Assembly: GCF_019097595.1 (NCBI RefSeq)
Contig: NC_080728.1
Location: 24,161,870-24,225,869, forward strand
DNA length: 64,000 nt
Source of the DNA: Hemibagrus wyckioides
Taxonomy: Eukaryota > Chordata > Actinopteri > Siluriformes > Bagridae
Reading direction: 5' to 3'
Shown: positions 45,525 through 56,935 of the stretch, one piece after another
Numbering within the stretch: position 1 is the first letter of the stretch
Layout: every line of letters starts with the position of its first letter
Notes under the pieces: generated by a model
What the model was told of the DNA's origin: nothing
Databases searched by the model: none
The model's input: only the letters and a program-made list of their open reading frames with translations
Program-made: the position numbers and the translations under genes

Positions 45525-46525
45525 GTGTGTGTGTGTGTGTGTGTGTGAGTGTGAGTGTGTGTGTGTGTGAGTGTGTGTGTGTGTCTGTGTGTGTGTGTGT
45601 GTGAGATTTATGACAAATAACTAAAAATACAAATTAGGTGTATTTTAGTGGATGGATGTTAGGAAAAATGAGTCCCCATAAACCATGGTGGTTACTTAGT
45701 GTCCAGATAAATGCTTAAATCTGTGTGATTCCTGAAAGTGAGCATGGGTCTATATGTTTGTATGTGTGTGTGTGTGTGTGTATTCCTGCATGTGATTGCT
45801 TTCCTGTAATAAAAATATCCTAAATGTATGAGTGGAAATGTGCAGTTAGAGTTCATGTGAGGTAATGTAGTGTAGATTTTTTAAAGGGGGGCTGTGTGTG
45901 TTTGGGGGTCGTGTGTGTATGTGTGTGTTTTCCTGGACAGGTGCATCCCCCTTCTCTCTCTATGTGTGTGTGAGTGTGTCATTTATTATTAATAACTAAA
46001 AATAAAAAAAAATTGGTGTGTGTGCACGTTTTTTCCTCTATAAAAGTGTACTTCTCTCTACAGTATATGTGTGCTCGCATTTTCTATACAACTGTGCTTC
46101 TCTCTGCTGTGTGTGTGTGTTGGGGGGGGTCGGGGGGGAAGATAAGTGTGTGTCTGAATGTGTTGTTTTGTGATACGTATTTTAGTGGATGGATGTTAGG
46201 AAAAATGAGTCCCCATAAACCATGGTGGTTACTTAGTGTCCAGATAAATGCTGGAATCTGTTTAGTTATTGAATGGGAGCATGGGTCTGTGTGTGTGTGT
46301 TTGTGTGTGTGTGTTTGTGTGTGTGTGACTGCTTTCCTGTACAGGTGCATACCCATCTCCCTCCCGGTGTGTGTATATGTCATTTATACTGAATGAATAA
46401 AAATAACCTAATGTGTGAGAGGAAATGTGCAGCTAGAGTTCATGTGGGGTAATGTAGTGTTTTTGAAATTAATTAATTTTTTTTAAGGGAGGGTTTGTGT
46501 GTGTCTGTGTGTGTGTGTGTGTGTT
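45525..46525. repeat. Short GT arrays in unit D intron
   Basis: Short GT runs lie at 45525-45602, about 45763-45781, 46290-46326 and 46497-46523. They are the inverted, much shorter counterpart of the CA field at 19442-21024. Confidence 0.9.
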
Positions 46526-46575
46526 GTTTTGCTTTTCTGGATCCATCTCCTGATTGTCCTGTTCTCCTCTAACAG

Positions 46576-46638
46576 GAAGTCTCCTCTCTGAAGAACAGCA
46601 TTCTGGGTATGAGGATGTGGATGATGAGCTTCTCTCAG
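46576..46638 (+). pseudogene. Unit D tail exon 14 (GYEDV)
   Basis: 63 bp, encoding [20 protein letters not shown], identical in protein to gene B exon 14. Confidence 0.92.
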
Positions 46639-46780
46639 GTAAAAATAGCCAGAGTGTGAGTTTGTCTAACTCCATCAACTGAAAGATATAGTGTAGAAGA
46701 ATTACAGTAACTCAAGTGTTTTAATGCTGACACATGAGCTCTCACCATCAACCTTCTCTTACTTTAAGCTTCTTCAAATT

Positions 46781-47220
46781 CAAATTCAAATTTTACTTGT
46801 CACATACATAATCGTACATAGTATGATTTGCAGTGAAATGCTTACATGACTATTTGACGCTTGAAAAGGAAAAAGGAAAAGAAATAAGGACAGAAAAAAG
46901 ACAAGGATAAAATGTAAAATATAAAAATATGAAATAAAAAATATAAAAACTATAAAACCTATAAGTCCACAGTAGGTAAATAAAAATAAAATAGAATATA
47001 AAAAAGAATATAAATAGAATATATGTGTATATAGAACATGTATATAAAATGTAGAATATATATAAGAAATATAAATTGTAAACAACTGTATTTTACAAAA
47101 CTATATAAAGTGAACAGTGTGCAATAATGTGCAAGGTGCAGACAGCAGCAGTACGGGGTGGTCATGTAGTGAAATAAGGTGAAGAGATGATGAGAAGCAG
47201 TGTATGTTATGTTTTATATA
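46781..47220 (-). mobile_element. LINE 3' tail inserted in a unit D intron
   Basis: It begins with AAATTC repeats, then TTTTACTTGTCACATACATA and GATTTGCAGTGAAATGCTTA, the reverse of a LINE 3' end. Gene B's matching intron (19181-19329) lacks it, so the insertion postdates the inverted duplication. Confidence 0.75.
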
Positions 47221-47331
47221 TTGTGCTTCTGAAATCCCTCATCAAATTTTTCAAAGCTTCTTTGAATGAGGATTTTATTGAGTATAAATGTGTTTAAAAA
47301 CCCCAAAGCAAGCAAATTGTTCTTTTTACAG

Positions 47332-47379
47332 TAAAGTCTGGGATGGGAGAAAAGGCGGAGTATTATGATGACATCATAA
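47332..47379 (+). pseudogene. Unit D tail exon 15 with 18-bp in-frame deletion
   Basis: 48 bp against 66 in gene B. It encodes [15 protein letters not shown], so the Val and the following IDTSD segment are lost. The deletion lies between two GATGA(T)-GTCAT/ACATCAT-like repeats and keeps the frame and both splice sites. Confidence 0.9.
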
Positions 47380-47489
47380 GTGGGTGCAGTTGTTAACTGA
47401 TCACATCAATTTACTGACTTCACATTAAACCATGAGGTCAGAATGTGATGGAGCTGTTTGTACAGAGTCTCTGCTTTTATTTCATTTAG

Positions 47490-47567
47490 GTGATCCAGGA
47501 AGAGTCGACCCACCAGAGGACTACGATGATGCCGTCACTGCTGGACCGATCCCTGATCACGTGGATG
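47490..47567 (+). pseudogene. Unit D tail exon 16 (DYDDA)
   Basis: 78 bp, same frame and splice sites as 18927-19004. Confidence 0.92.
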
Positions 47568-47771
47568 GTGTGGTTCTGTTTTGGGATTTGTTTTAGAAAG
47601 CAGTATAAATTAAACACACACACTGTGAATAAGTTTGTTTATTGGTTTGTGTGTAGTGACGTTTTTTACATGTGTACGATGTCATTTTGCATTGTGTCAT
47701 CAAATACACAGTGTAGAAACTGCCACTTCACTAAACTTTAAATATCTTTAAATATCTGTGTTTTGGTGTAG

Positions 47772-47834
47772 AGGATGAAGCTGAGAATTATGATGACGCC
47801 ATTACAGCTGATCAGAAGTCAGTTATACTGACAG
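47772..47834 (+). pseudogene. Unit D tail exon 17 (NYDDA)
   Basis: 63 bp, encoding [20 protein letters not shown], same as gene B exon 17. Confidence 0.92.
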
Positions 47835-47933
47835 GTATGATAATAATGGGACAGTATTGCATCCACAAGCATCCAAATGATCATTAATGACATTAATGTG
47901 GATTTAATAGCTTTTATCTCTACGTTCTGACAG

Positions 47934-47996
47934 AGGACGTGTCCGAGAACTATGATGATGCAGTTACCACTGAAACAAACCCAAACATCATCACAG
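47934..47996 (+). pseudogene. Unit D tail exon 18 (NYDDA)
   Basis: 63 bp, same as gene B exon 18. The copy ends about 430 bp further on, before exons 19 and 20. Confidence 0.92.
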
Positions 47997-48428
47997 GTCA
48001 GTTTATTCTGAAGATTCATGGAATTTATTCACCTTAAACATTTATACAATAAAATTCAAACTTTGTGGTTTAATTAGGTTTTTTTGTACACACTGTTAAA
48101 TTCTGCGTTCTGATTGGTCAGTAGGTGTTGATTAGTTTTCTATAACAGCAGCTCTGACAGCACTGCAGATGTAAATCACAAGTTTATATTAATGCAATTA
48201 ATCCAATACATTATGGTTTCTGTAGTAACAGTTTATTCAGAGGGACTCCACATGAATTTATTATTTAAATTTATTATTAGAAATGTTGTACTCATTAGCA
48301 ATTTTCTATGGTATTAGAGTAATAAACCCCTGAGGAACATGCTGTTACACAGGGATGGATTTAAGGGATGTTGGTGTTGGCTCCTCCCCCTAATGCTCAT
48401 CTCTTACTTTTTAAATCCCAATAATGAT

Positions 48429-49949
48429 GTAATCATGTACTCGCTGTCAGCATTCAGCCATATTACCTTCCATAAAAAAAATTATATTTTCCGTACATTT
48501 AATCATTAATCACTTTTAACTTTTAATCATTATGAGAAGGTTAAATTTCCTTAACTAACTTATAAATTTGATTTCTTTCCTTTAATCTTTAAGACAAATC
48601 TAATTCATTTTTAATCATTAAAATAAGGGACATGTAAGAAAATATAAAAAATGTAGAAAAAAATATGTATAAAAACAAAACAACAAAAAAAAAAACAAAG
48701 AGATGTTACTAGTTAAATTGAAATAAATTGTTTAATCATTAAACTCACTCAGTTATGCTTAATCAATTCTATGATGATTTGTAATATAGTATAGTTAAGT
48801 TTACTTTAATCATTACCTACCCTCATTTTCATAAACATTAATGTTGCCTATCTAATTGTCTTACCTAATCTACTAATTATCTAATAATCTTTTCATTATT
48901 AATCACCTTACATAATCATTAGTTGACAGCTAAACTTATAACAAATAGATGAAATTAGCACATAAAAAGTACACATAGAATCAGGTAAATTTTGAGTAGT
49001 TTATTAGATGTAAAATCATGTAAGGAACATCATCATTAGTTGGTGCATTGTCAGGCCTTTGGCCTGTAGAATTATTCTTGAACTTTCTGGCATGTCCACA
49101 GTCCATGACTCTGGCCTAAATAACAAGAAGAAAAAAGGTCATAGTCTGTCAATAAAGTGCAAATGTCTTCACTAAAACGGAAAAATAAGTTAGGAAAAAC
49201 ACAGAAATCCTTGAGCTTAGGTGCTAGAAAGCCATAACAATCTTATCTTACACAACACTGACTCGAATGTTCAAGAGAGAGTTTAAGATCTTTTTTTTTT
49301 AATATAATCTAATGTAAACTTTATAAATTATAATATACAAAATTATATCACAGCACCTATGTACATAAGAAGTAACTTACCCAGGTAAATGGATGGAGTT
49401 AAGACTGTAAATTCCTCATGGCAAAAATAAAAAAAACAAAACGACAGGTGCTGGGAGCTCAAGACGGAAGTTGTGCTTGGAGAAGATGTTATTGAGGCAC
49501 AGGGGCTAGGAGAGGCGGGCCAAGTTAAATCCAAGTGGAAAAATATTATCTTAATGGCCGATGTTAATGTAAACATAGGGAGAAAAACACCGAATGGCAG
49601 GTCAGCATAAACATGATGGGAAAAATACGAATAGGGACCTAAAATGGTTAAAATACTTGAAGCAAATGAACCTAAATTAAAATAAACTGACTAATCCTAA
49701 CCTAAATAAATAAACTAACTCAACTAAATCAAACTAAGAAACAGAGCTGTTTAACCCCTTTTACTTTTACCATATTATCACATCACATCGCATAGGCAAC
49801 AAGGGAAAACTAAGGTAAATAAGAAGAGCATCCTTTACTTAAATAATGGTAAAAATCTTCAGGATTCTAAATAATTTCCAGGCAATCACCATGAACCACG
49901 CAGGAACAGCAAACAAGTACATAAACATATGGAACATGTAGGTTCAAAT
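48429..49949. other. AT-rich intergenic stretch
   Basis: Strongly AT-rich (TAATCATT and TTAATCTTT repeats around 48480-48900). Short ORFs have no recognisable family. No gene is seen. Confidence 0.5.
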
Positions 49950-50340
49950 GTAGGTTATGTACGTTAAAATATAAGTGATGAAAATAAATGGGTAATAAAT
50001 GTTTTTTGGTTTAAATAAGTTCTGACGTTATAACTAATAAGGCCAGACAGATTAACAACTGACACGTGTTAAATTAAAACTCGTGACACATAGGCCATAT
50101 GAAGGCCACAGAAGGTGGGGCTGTTTTTGACGGGAAAATTAGTTAACGCCAAAACAATCCAAACTGGGCTAGAAGGTATATATACTGGGGATTTGTGAAG
50201 GGGGCGATTTGACCGCATCGATTCATGAATCTGTGTATTTGAGTGCCATTTTCTGTGATATTTTTTCAATAAAGCTGGTTGCTTTTTCTCATCCACTCCT
50301 GGGGTGGTTCTTTATTTCTTTATGGTATCCTGCATTTTGA
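49950..50340 (+). mobile_element. Candidate solo LTR
   Basis: A TATA-like GGTATATATACTGGGG at 50176-50190 is followed about 80 bp later by CAATAAAGCTGG (AATAAA at 50268-50273) and a T-rich GGTTCTTTATTTCTTTATGG end with TCCTGCA. This is a retroviral-type U3/R/U5 order. No target duplication and no linked coding region was found, and no match to the 55-64 kb provirus is visible. Confidence 0.4.
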
Positions 50341-50344
50341 TCTG

Positions 50345-52690
50345 ATCTATAAGTTTTAAGAAAATATTGCTAATTGGACAAGGCTCTAGGACCACCCTGA
50401 AGTGTCCACTCAGAGAGGGGATCTGAGTTCCGGCATACCTCAGTTACAGACTGAGAGTCACCTGCAGTCTCTCCTTCCCATTTCTGGTGACTTCAACCAT
50501 TCATGTCTATCTTCCCACATTCGCATACAATACGCTTAATGCTATACCAGAGACAATAAAACACTAGACTTGCTGTATGCAAACGTTAAGGACACATACA
50601 ACTCCTTCCCCTTCCCCCATTGGGTGGTTCGGATCACAACCTCATCTGTCTGCTTCCTGAATACACACCCAGGGTGAAAAGAGAACCACCTCAGAAAAGT
50701 CTGTGAAGATCTGGTCCAAGGAGGTCTGTGAGAGACTGAGAGACTGTTTTGATACTACAGACTGGGAGACACTCTGCAGCTCTCATGGCGAGGACACTGA
50801 TTGTCTCAACCACTGCATCATGGATTATATAAATATCTGTGTGGAGAATACTGTACCTTCTCAGAGGGTACACTGTTTCTCCAATAATAAACCCTGGATG
50901 ACCCCTGAGTTTAAAGACCTGCTAAACAAGAAGAAGAGAGCTTTTATTTCAGGGGATAAAGAGGAGCAGAAGGAACTCAGAGTTCAGAAGGAACACAAAT
51001 ACAAAAATGAGACGGTGTAAAGACAGCTACAGAAGGAAACTGGAGGAGCAGTTATCACATAACAATGTCCGTGATGTGGGGAGAGGACTTAAAACCATCT
51101 CAGGGCATGGTCAGAGTGGCGGAGAGGACCAGTTAACGGTCATCAGCCCTGGGCCGAACAAGTTGAATCTGTTTTTTTTTATCTGTGTTGCATCCTACTT
51201 CTTCTCCCCCTCTGCATTCTCCTTCTCCACCCTACTCCAGTTCAGCAACTACCCCCACCCCTGGACTATCTTTGTCTACACTTCACTCACACCTCTCTAC
51301 ACTTCCCTATACTGCTCCCCTTACGCTTTCTGAACCTTTCTCCCCATTCACTCATCTCAGTCCTCTCATACCCCCTAACAACAGACCAGGTGCTGTGTGA
51401 GCTAAGGAAGATAAAGGCAAGAAAAGCTGCAAACCTGGATGGAATTAGCCCAAGACTGCTCAGGGACTGTGCTGACCAACTATGTGGGGTGGTCAGGCAC
51501 ATGTTTAATCTGGAGCCTCAGCCTGGAGAAGGTCCCAATGCTGTGGAAAACTTCCTGTGTGGTCCCAGTACCAAAGATTGCACACCCTGGGAATTGAAGC
51601 ACTTCAGACCTGTTCCCTTAACCTCCCACCTGATGAAGACCATGGAGAGGATCATCTTCTGTCACCTCCGTTCCTTGCTGTGCACAGTGCTCGACTCACT
51701 GTTTGCATATTGGCCTGGCATTGGTGTAGATGACGCAGTGATCTACCTGCTGCACTGGGCACTGACTCACCTGGAGTCTACCAGAAACACTGCGAGAGTC
51801 ATATTCTTTGACTTCTCCAGTGCTTTCAACACAATTCAGCCAACACTGTTGCATGGGAAGCTTGATCGGTCAGGGGTGGATGATAACCTGGCCACATGGA
51901 TAATCGACTACCTCACCCACAGACCACAGTGTGTAAGATTGTGTGACTGTGTGTCTGAGGTGGTAACCTGTAATATCGGGGCTCCCCAGGGCATGGTGCT
52001 CTACCCATTTCTTTTCACACTGTACACCTCGGACTTCATTTATAACACTAACACTTGCCACCTCAGATAATTCAGCCATTGTTGGATGTGTATCTGACGG
52101 GAACGAACAAGAATACAGGGATGTCATCAAGGACTTTGTTGACTGGTGTGAGTGTAATCATTTGCACTTGAACACCAGTAAGACAAAAGAGATGGTGATT
52201 GACTTCCAGAAAAGGAGAACACGGCACCACACACCAGTGACCATCCAGGGCTTGGACATTGAGTTGGTGGATAGGTTCAAGTACCTGGGTGTCCACCTGA
52301 ACAATAGACTGGACTGGCTGGATAACACTGATGCTCTGTACAAGAAGGGCCAGAGTCACCTCCACCTGCTAAGAAGACTAGGGTCCTTTGGAGTGAGCAG
52401 GACATTATTAAGGACTTTTTATGATTCTGTGGTAGTCTCCACAATTCTCTACACTATAGTCTACTGGGTGGGAGGCAGTACAGATCGGGACAGGAAGAGA
52501 CTGAACAAGCTGGTTAGGAGAGCCAGCTCTGTCCTGGGCTGCCCACTGGACCTGGTGGAAGAGGTGAGTGAGAGGAGGATGTTAGCCAAGGTGAGATCTA
52601 TTATGACCTGGTAGAAGAGGTGGGTGAGAGGAGGATGTTAGCCAAGCTGAGATCTATTATGAACAACACCTCTCACCCCCTGTATGGGCA
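50345..52690 (+). mobile_element. Decayed LINE (L2/Maui-like)
   Basis: Linker coding (WSKEVCERLRDCF, PWMTPEFKDLLNKKKRAF) is followed by reverse transcriptase: KAANLDGISPRLLRDCADQL (51430), [16 protein letters not shown] (51810), GAPQGMVLYPFLFTLYTSDF and KTKEMVIDFQKRRTRHH (52190). The catalytic block normally FSDDT reads SDNSAIVG here, so the second Asp is Asn. A low-complexity insertion at 51170-51370 and several stops add to the decay. It ends at a junction with an RTE copy. Confidence 0.88.
52553..52664. repeat. 56-bp tandem duplication near the LINE end
   Basis: TGGTGGAAGAGGTGAGTGAG and the following 36 bp repeat once at 52609. Fifty-six is not a multiple of three, so the duplication itself breaks the frame. 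Confidence 0.9.
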
Positions 52691-53752
52691 TCCCAGGGAA
52701 AATCTACTCCAGGGTACTAGAGAGGAGAGTTTGACCTTTAGTCGAACCTCGGATTCAGGAGGAACAATGCGGTTTTCATCCGAGTCGTGGAACACTGGAC
52801 AAGCTCTATACTCTTCACAGGGTGCTTGAGGGTTCATGGGAGTTTGCCCAACCAGTCCACATGTGTTTTGTGGACTTGGAGAAGGCATTCGACCATGTCC
52901 CTTGTGGCATTCTGTGGGAGGTGCTCTGGGAGTATGGGGTCCGTGGCTTTCTGTGAGGGGGTGTTTAGTCTCTGTATGACCGGAGCAGGAGCTTGGTTCA
53001 CATTGCCGGCTGTAAGTCAGACCTGTTCCCAGTGCATGTTGGACTTCTGCAGGGCTGTCCTTTGTCACCGGTTCTGTTCTTTATTTTTATGGACAGAATT
53101 TCTAGGCGCATCCAGGTGGTGGAAGGAGATCTGCTTTTTGCAGATGATGTCATCCTGTTGGTTTCGAGCCAGGACTTACAGCGTGCACTGGGGCAGTTTG
53201 CAGCCGAGTGCGAAGCGGCTGGGATGAGGATCAGCACCTCCAAATCCGTGGCCCTGGTTCTCGACCGGAAAAAGGTGGTTTGCCCCCTCCAGGTTGGAGG
53301 AGTGTTCTTCCCTCAAGTGGAGGAGTTTAAGTATCTCAGGATTTTTTTTACGAGTGAGGGAAGGATGGAGTGTGAGATTGACAGATGCATTGGTGCAGCA
53401 GCAATGCGATCTATGTACTGGTCTGTTGTGGTGAAGAAGGAGCTGAGCCAAAAAGCGAAGCTCTTGATTTACCAGTCAATCTACATTCCTACTCTTACGT
53501 ATGGTCATGAACTTTGGGTCATGACCGAAAAGACAAGATCCCGGATACAGGCAGCTGAAATGAGTTTCCTTCGTAATGTGACGGGGTGTTCCCTTAGAGA
53601 TAGGGTAAGGAGCTCTGTCACTGGGGAGGAGCTCAGGGTGCTTCTCCACATCGAAAGGGGCCAGTTGAGGTGGCTTGGGCATCTGTTTCGAATATATATA
53701 TGCATGCCCGGAACACCTTCCCTGGGAGACGTCCAGGAGGCATTCTCCTCAA
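52691..53752 (+). mobile_element. RTE/Rex3-like LINE fragment, copy 2, with inverted end
   Basis: Same region as 40838-41900: CFVDLEKAF-like coding in two frames up to about 52990, then GCPLSPVLFFIFMDRISRRI, LLFADDVILLVSS (53135-53170), LTYGHELWVMTEKTRSRIQA and RGQLRWLGHLFR at 53690. Beyond that, 53705-53742 (GCCCGGAACACCTTCCCTGG onward) is the reverse complement of the next expected stretch of the element, set between AT repeats. Confidence 0.85.

Positions 53753-53753
<1 letters not shown>

Positions 53754-53806
<53 letters not shown>
53754..53806. repeat. TA microsatellite
   Basis: About 26 TA units beside the inverted LINE end. Confidence 0.95.
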
Positions 53807-53811
<5 letters not shown>

Positions 53812-53996
53812 AGGAGCCATATGGGAAATCAACAGGAAAAAAAACATAGAATATTGAATTAGATCTTAAAATATAAAACAACAACCTTGACATTGTAGGA
53901 GATAATTTTTTAGTTTGAAGTGTATATGTATGAAATTCTTGTTTGATGTTGTATAAAATACCCAAGGGACAGCATGATTAAGTTATCAGGTAAAGT

Positions 53997-54298
53997 TTAT
54001 TCATTAGATTGTTTGATTTTGAGAACAATATAGGGTTTAACGCGACACGAGGGTCGGTTGCTGGCTTTGCATTTAGTCTGCAAGGGCTTTAGAGCATGGG
54101 GAGCCATATTGGTGATGTCAGTCTGGCAGGCTTTCTCAGTGGTAGCAGGCATGCCGAATTTGGACCAGTCAATATTAGAGCTGTACTTCAGGTCATCATA
54201 ACCAATCTTCACCCTGCTGATACCTTGAGAGGCAATGACCTCATCATGGAGCAGACACAGAGCATGTTCAACAGCAATGGCAGTACCAGGTGAAATGT
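53997..54298 (-). CDS. Candidate terminal exon of an unrecognised gene
   Basis: From a CTAG acceptor the frame runs 302 bp to TAA at 53999-53997: ISPGTAIAVEHALCLLHDEV near the start, then SRVKIGYDDLKYSSNIDWSK, EKACQTDI and a basic end. The composition and phase-1 join to the exon at 54407-54497 look like a host protein and not a transposon. No family is recognised. It could equally be a captured or decayed fragment. Confidence 0.5.
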
Positions 54299-54406
54299 CT
54301 AGATCAAATATACAGAAAAGAAAGATAGATGAAAAAGCAGTGAAATGTAAAATGCAATAATAAAGAACAAAGATGGGGGTAGGCCCCTGCGGAACTGAGA
54401 ACTTAC

Positions 54407-54497
54407 CCATGCTGTCCACTGTGACACCTGAGAAAGTGGAGCTGAAGAAAATCCTACTGGTGGGGGCAGAGATGCCCACATTTTTAATATAATGATT
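54407..54497 (-). CDS. Candidate upstream exon of the same unrecognised gene
   Basis: The open frame includes VGISAPTSRIFFSSTFSGVT and ends at a strong donor (ATGG/GTAAGT) in phase 1, compatible with the exon at 53997-54298. The 5' limit (TTGAG acceptor) is weakly supported. Confidence 0.45.
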
Positions 54498-54969
54498 CTC
54501 AAAAGTTTAATTATAATGGTATTCAAAAAGTAATAAATCCAAAGATAATGGTGTCAAAAAAGAACCTAATGCTCCAAAAAAAAAAGAAAATAGGTGGGAC
54601 TTTCTCAGCAGAAAGCTGGAGACCTGTTACATTTGGAAAAAGATAAGGAAAATAAATTAAAAAACAATGTTTGGAGATGCCAAGGGAGAGGTTGTTGGGA
54701 CGTTCATGAGTGAGCATCTCAATTCTTGTATCAGCATATCTGCATTCATCTAGTCTGCATGATTCGTCTTATTTAGTTAGAGAGTTCTGAGAGTCTCACT
54801 CAGACTGAGCTGTCGAAGTAGTGTTAGTGAGTAGAACAGAATTTTATTCCACATTGTTTTAGTGACCCAGACGTGATCACAGAGAAAACATGATTGGCAC
54901 AGAAAAAACAGCGGAACCCCAAACCTGGGACCTGAGGCTGCGGCCGCTGCCCGTGGACCAGACACTGGA
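54498..54969. other. Spacer between the unrecognised exons and the retroviral leader
   Basis: No gene is seen. The 5' LTR of the provirus should lie here or further left, but no TG...CA pair, TATA or AATAAA set could be placed with confidence. Confidence 0.4.
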
Positions 54970-54986
54970 TCTATCTAGGACAAAGG

Positions 54987-55407
54987 TAAGGCAGAAGCCT
55001 GTTTAATCGAATTTCTGCATTAGTTGTGTGTGGTCTGGGGAGGCGGAGACGCTCAGTCCAGGGATGGATCAGCTCTGTTTCATCCTGTTAAAGCAGAAGC
55101 TTTAAAAAGCTTTAAAAGTAAGTTAAAGCCGTATAAAGCCACATGATAAAATTGCATGCTTTATGCTGATAAAGACTAGATGATGTCAGACGTATGAAAG
55201 TGTAAAGGCCTGTATGGTCGAAAGTCCTGGTGGGTTCCAGGTGGTATGAGTGAAATTCCTGTGAAAAAGACCTTATTTGGATGCAAACAGAGTGTTCAGT
55301 AGCAGAAAGTAAGTTCTGTGAACACGAACACCATCACTGGAAAAAGAAGAATAAGTGTTTTCGTTGGTTTCCATGGTGATTTTGTTGCTGTGGGAGCACA
55401 GAAAATG

Positions 55408-55463
<56 letters not shown>

Positions 55464-56066
55464 TATATATAGATATAGATATAGAGACTAGAGGAATATG
55501 CACACATTTTTGGGACTAACAAACATACAAAGATAGAGAGGGAGTAGAACGGTGGCAGCCAGAGGATTTAATTAGGGATAAATTGTGGGCCTTGTCAAAG
55601 TTTGAAGGGTTGTATACATTACAGAGAACCTTCCCTGATGTAGATTGGTACGAAGGACTCAGGAAGATTTGGAGGCTTAAATTATTGAGTCCAATATTAT
55701 GGGTGCTAGTTGAGGCCCCTGAGCCCAGTACTGTAGCTATCCCCATATTTGACTTTATCAGCGACTCCACATAAAGAAGATGATGAACCCTTAGTGGAGT
55801 TATTTCACCCAAGACCAAGCCAGTCCAATCATTGTTCAGGATTGACAGCAACTGTGACAGTAGAACCCCGAATTCTACACTGGGAAAGAAGTTTTGCAAC
55901 GTCAATATTAATTGATAAAATCGATGCGATCAGTGAGAAGTTAAGGAAAAATCCAGTAAGACCAAGCGTGACAGTGAAGTGAATCAACGTCGCGTTGATG
56001 TGGTTGGAAGGAAACAAGAACTCAGGAGAGAGACGTAGCACGCACAGAGCACAACAGGAGTGCATC
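54987..56066 (+). other. Retroviral leader region
   Basis: It lies between the candidate splice donor and the gag start. It holds a TA microsatellite (55408-55465) and an ORF at 55583-55774 (MWALSKFEGLYTLQRTFPDV) of unknown role, possibly part of an upstream-extended gag. Confidence 0.4.
55408..55465. repeat. TA microsatellite in the retroviral leader
   Basis: (TA)n with AAAT and AGAT interruptions. Confidence 0.92.
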
Positions 56067-56935
56067 ATGAGTGAAGGGAGAAGCCAGCCTACACCACTTG
56101 ACATCATAATAGCACAACATAAACCTGATGAGAAGTATGTCAGGAAGTGCATGAGGAAATGGCATGACAGGACACAAGGGAAATTACAGTGGCCAGCAGA
56201 AGGAACATTTGAAAAAATTTGTTCAGAAGTGAGAGAGATGTTGAGACATTGGAGACCAAGCAAAGATGATGATAAATCCAGAGGGAAGAAGTACAGACGA
56301 CTGGAGATTCTGGAATGGTTCATGAGAGAAGGGAAGAGGATCAACGAAGTAGAGGAGGTGGTAAAACAAGCAATAAGGAAGGAAGAGGAATGGAGTAGAG
56401 AAGAGAAGGAAGCAGAAAGACCATCTCCTACCTACTGTCCACCACCCAACTACAATGAGCAGAGTGCATGCAGGGGACAAGCGGGAATTTATCCAACTTT
56501 ATCAGATTGTTACTATGATTGGTCAGGATGGGAAGAGGTAGAAATATCAGTGGAAAACCCAATCAAAGGGAAGATAAGGAGAAGCAGAGAGACGGGTGGA
56601 AAACACAGTGAAAATGATGAAGAATAAGAGGAGGAAGAGAGTTTGCAAAGGGCAAGAAAAGAGAGTGAAGACTATTTACAGAGGGGAAAGGAACTCAGAT
56701 TCATTCACTCAACACCAGCAGAAGACGGTGATGGGAGCCGAACTCCAAAGCGTGCGAGTGAACCTACGGCGCCAACTGCATTGAGGGAAGAATGGGTGAG
56801 AAATGAACCAATGGAAGAGAGAAAGAGTATAAATACACCATGAACAGAGAGGGCAACAAAGTTACCAGATAAACAACCATATGCTGAACAATGGCAAGAA
56901 GATCCAGAGAGACACGTTAGAGGCATACTTTACAT
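56067..56935 (+). pseudogene. ERV gag, matrix-side region
   Basis: The probable start is ATG at 56067 (MSEGRSQPTPLDIIIAQHKP). Ser at position 2 means no N-myristoylation signal of the MG type. A CPPPNYNEQ stretch gives a PPxY late-budding motif (56442-56453). The frame is interrupted by TAA at 56625 and TGA at 56841, and the coding passes to another frame near 56930. Confidence 0.75.

Larger units (their letters stand above)
44279..48428 (+). pseudogene. Inverted duplicate of the gene B 3' half (unit D)
   Basis: It matches 18055-22515 in reverse orientation, from ATCATGTTGAGTATAATATA at the start to the TAAGGGATG...CCCCCTAATGCTCATCTCTTA stretch at the end. It keeps SRCR8 and tail exons 13-18, all with usable splice sites and open frames. 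It lacks the hinge, all upstream SRCR exons apart from the fragment at 41908, the transmembrane exon, and tail exons 19-20. The stalk exon is cut and reaches TGA after STA. A LINE tail is inserted in one intron. If transcribed with a suitable 5' exon it could encode only a truncated, non-membrane product. It is most simply a pseudogene. Confidence 0.92.

Noticed and set aside
56223..56480. Minus-strand ORFs across gag and pol
   Set aside because: Antisense shadows of the provirus, which is coherent on the plus strand.
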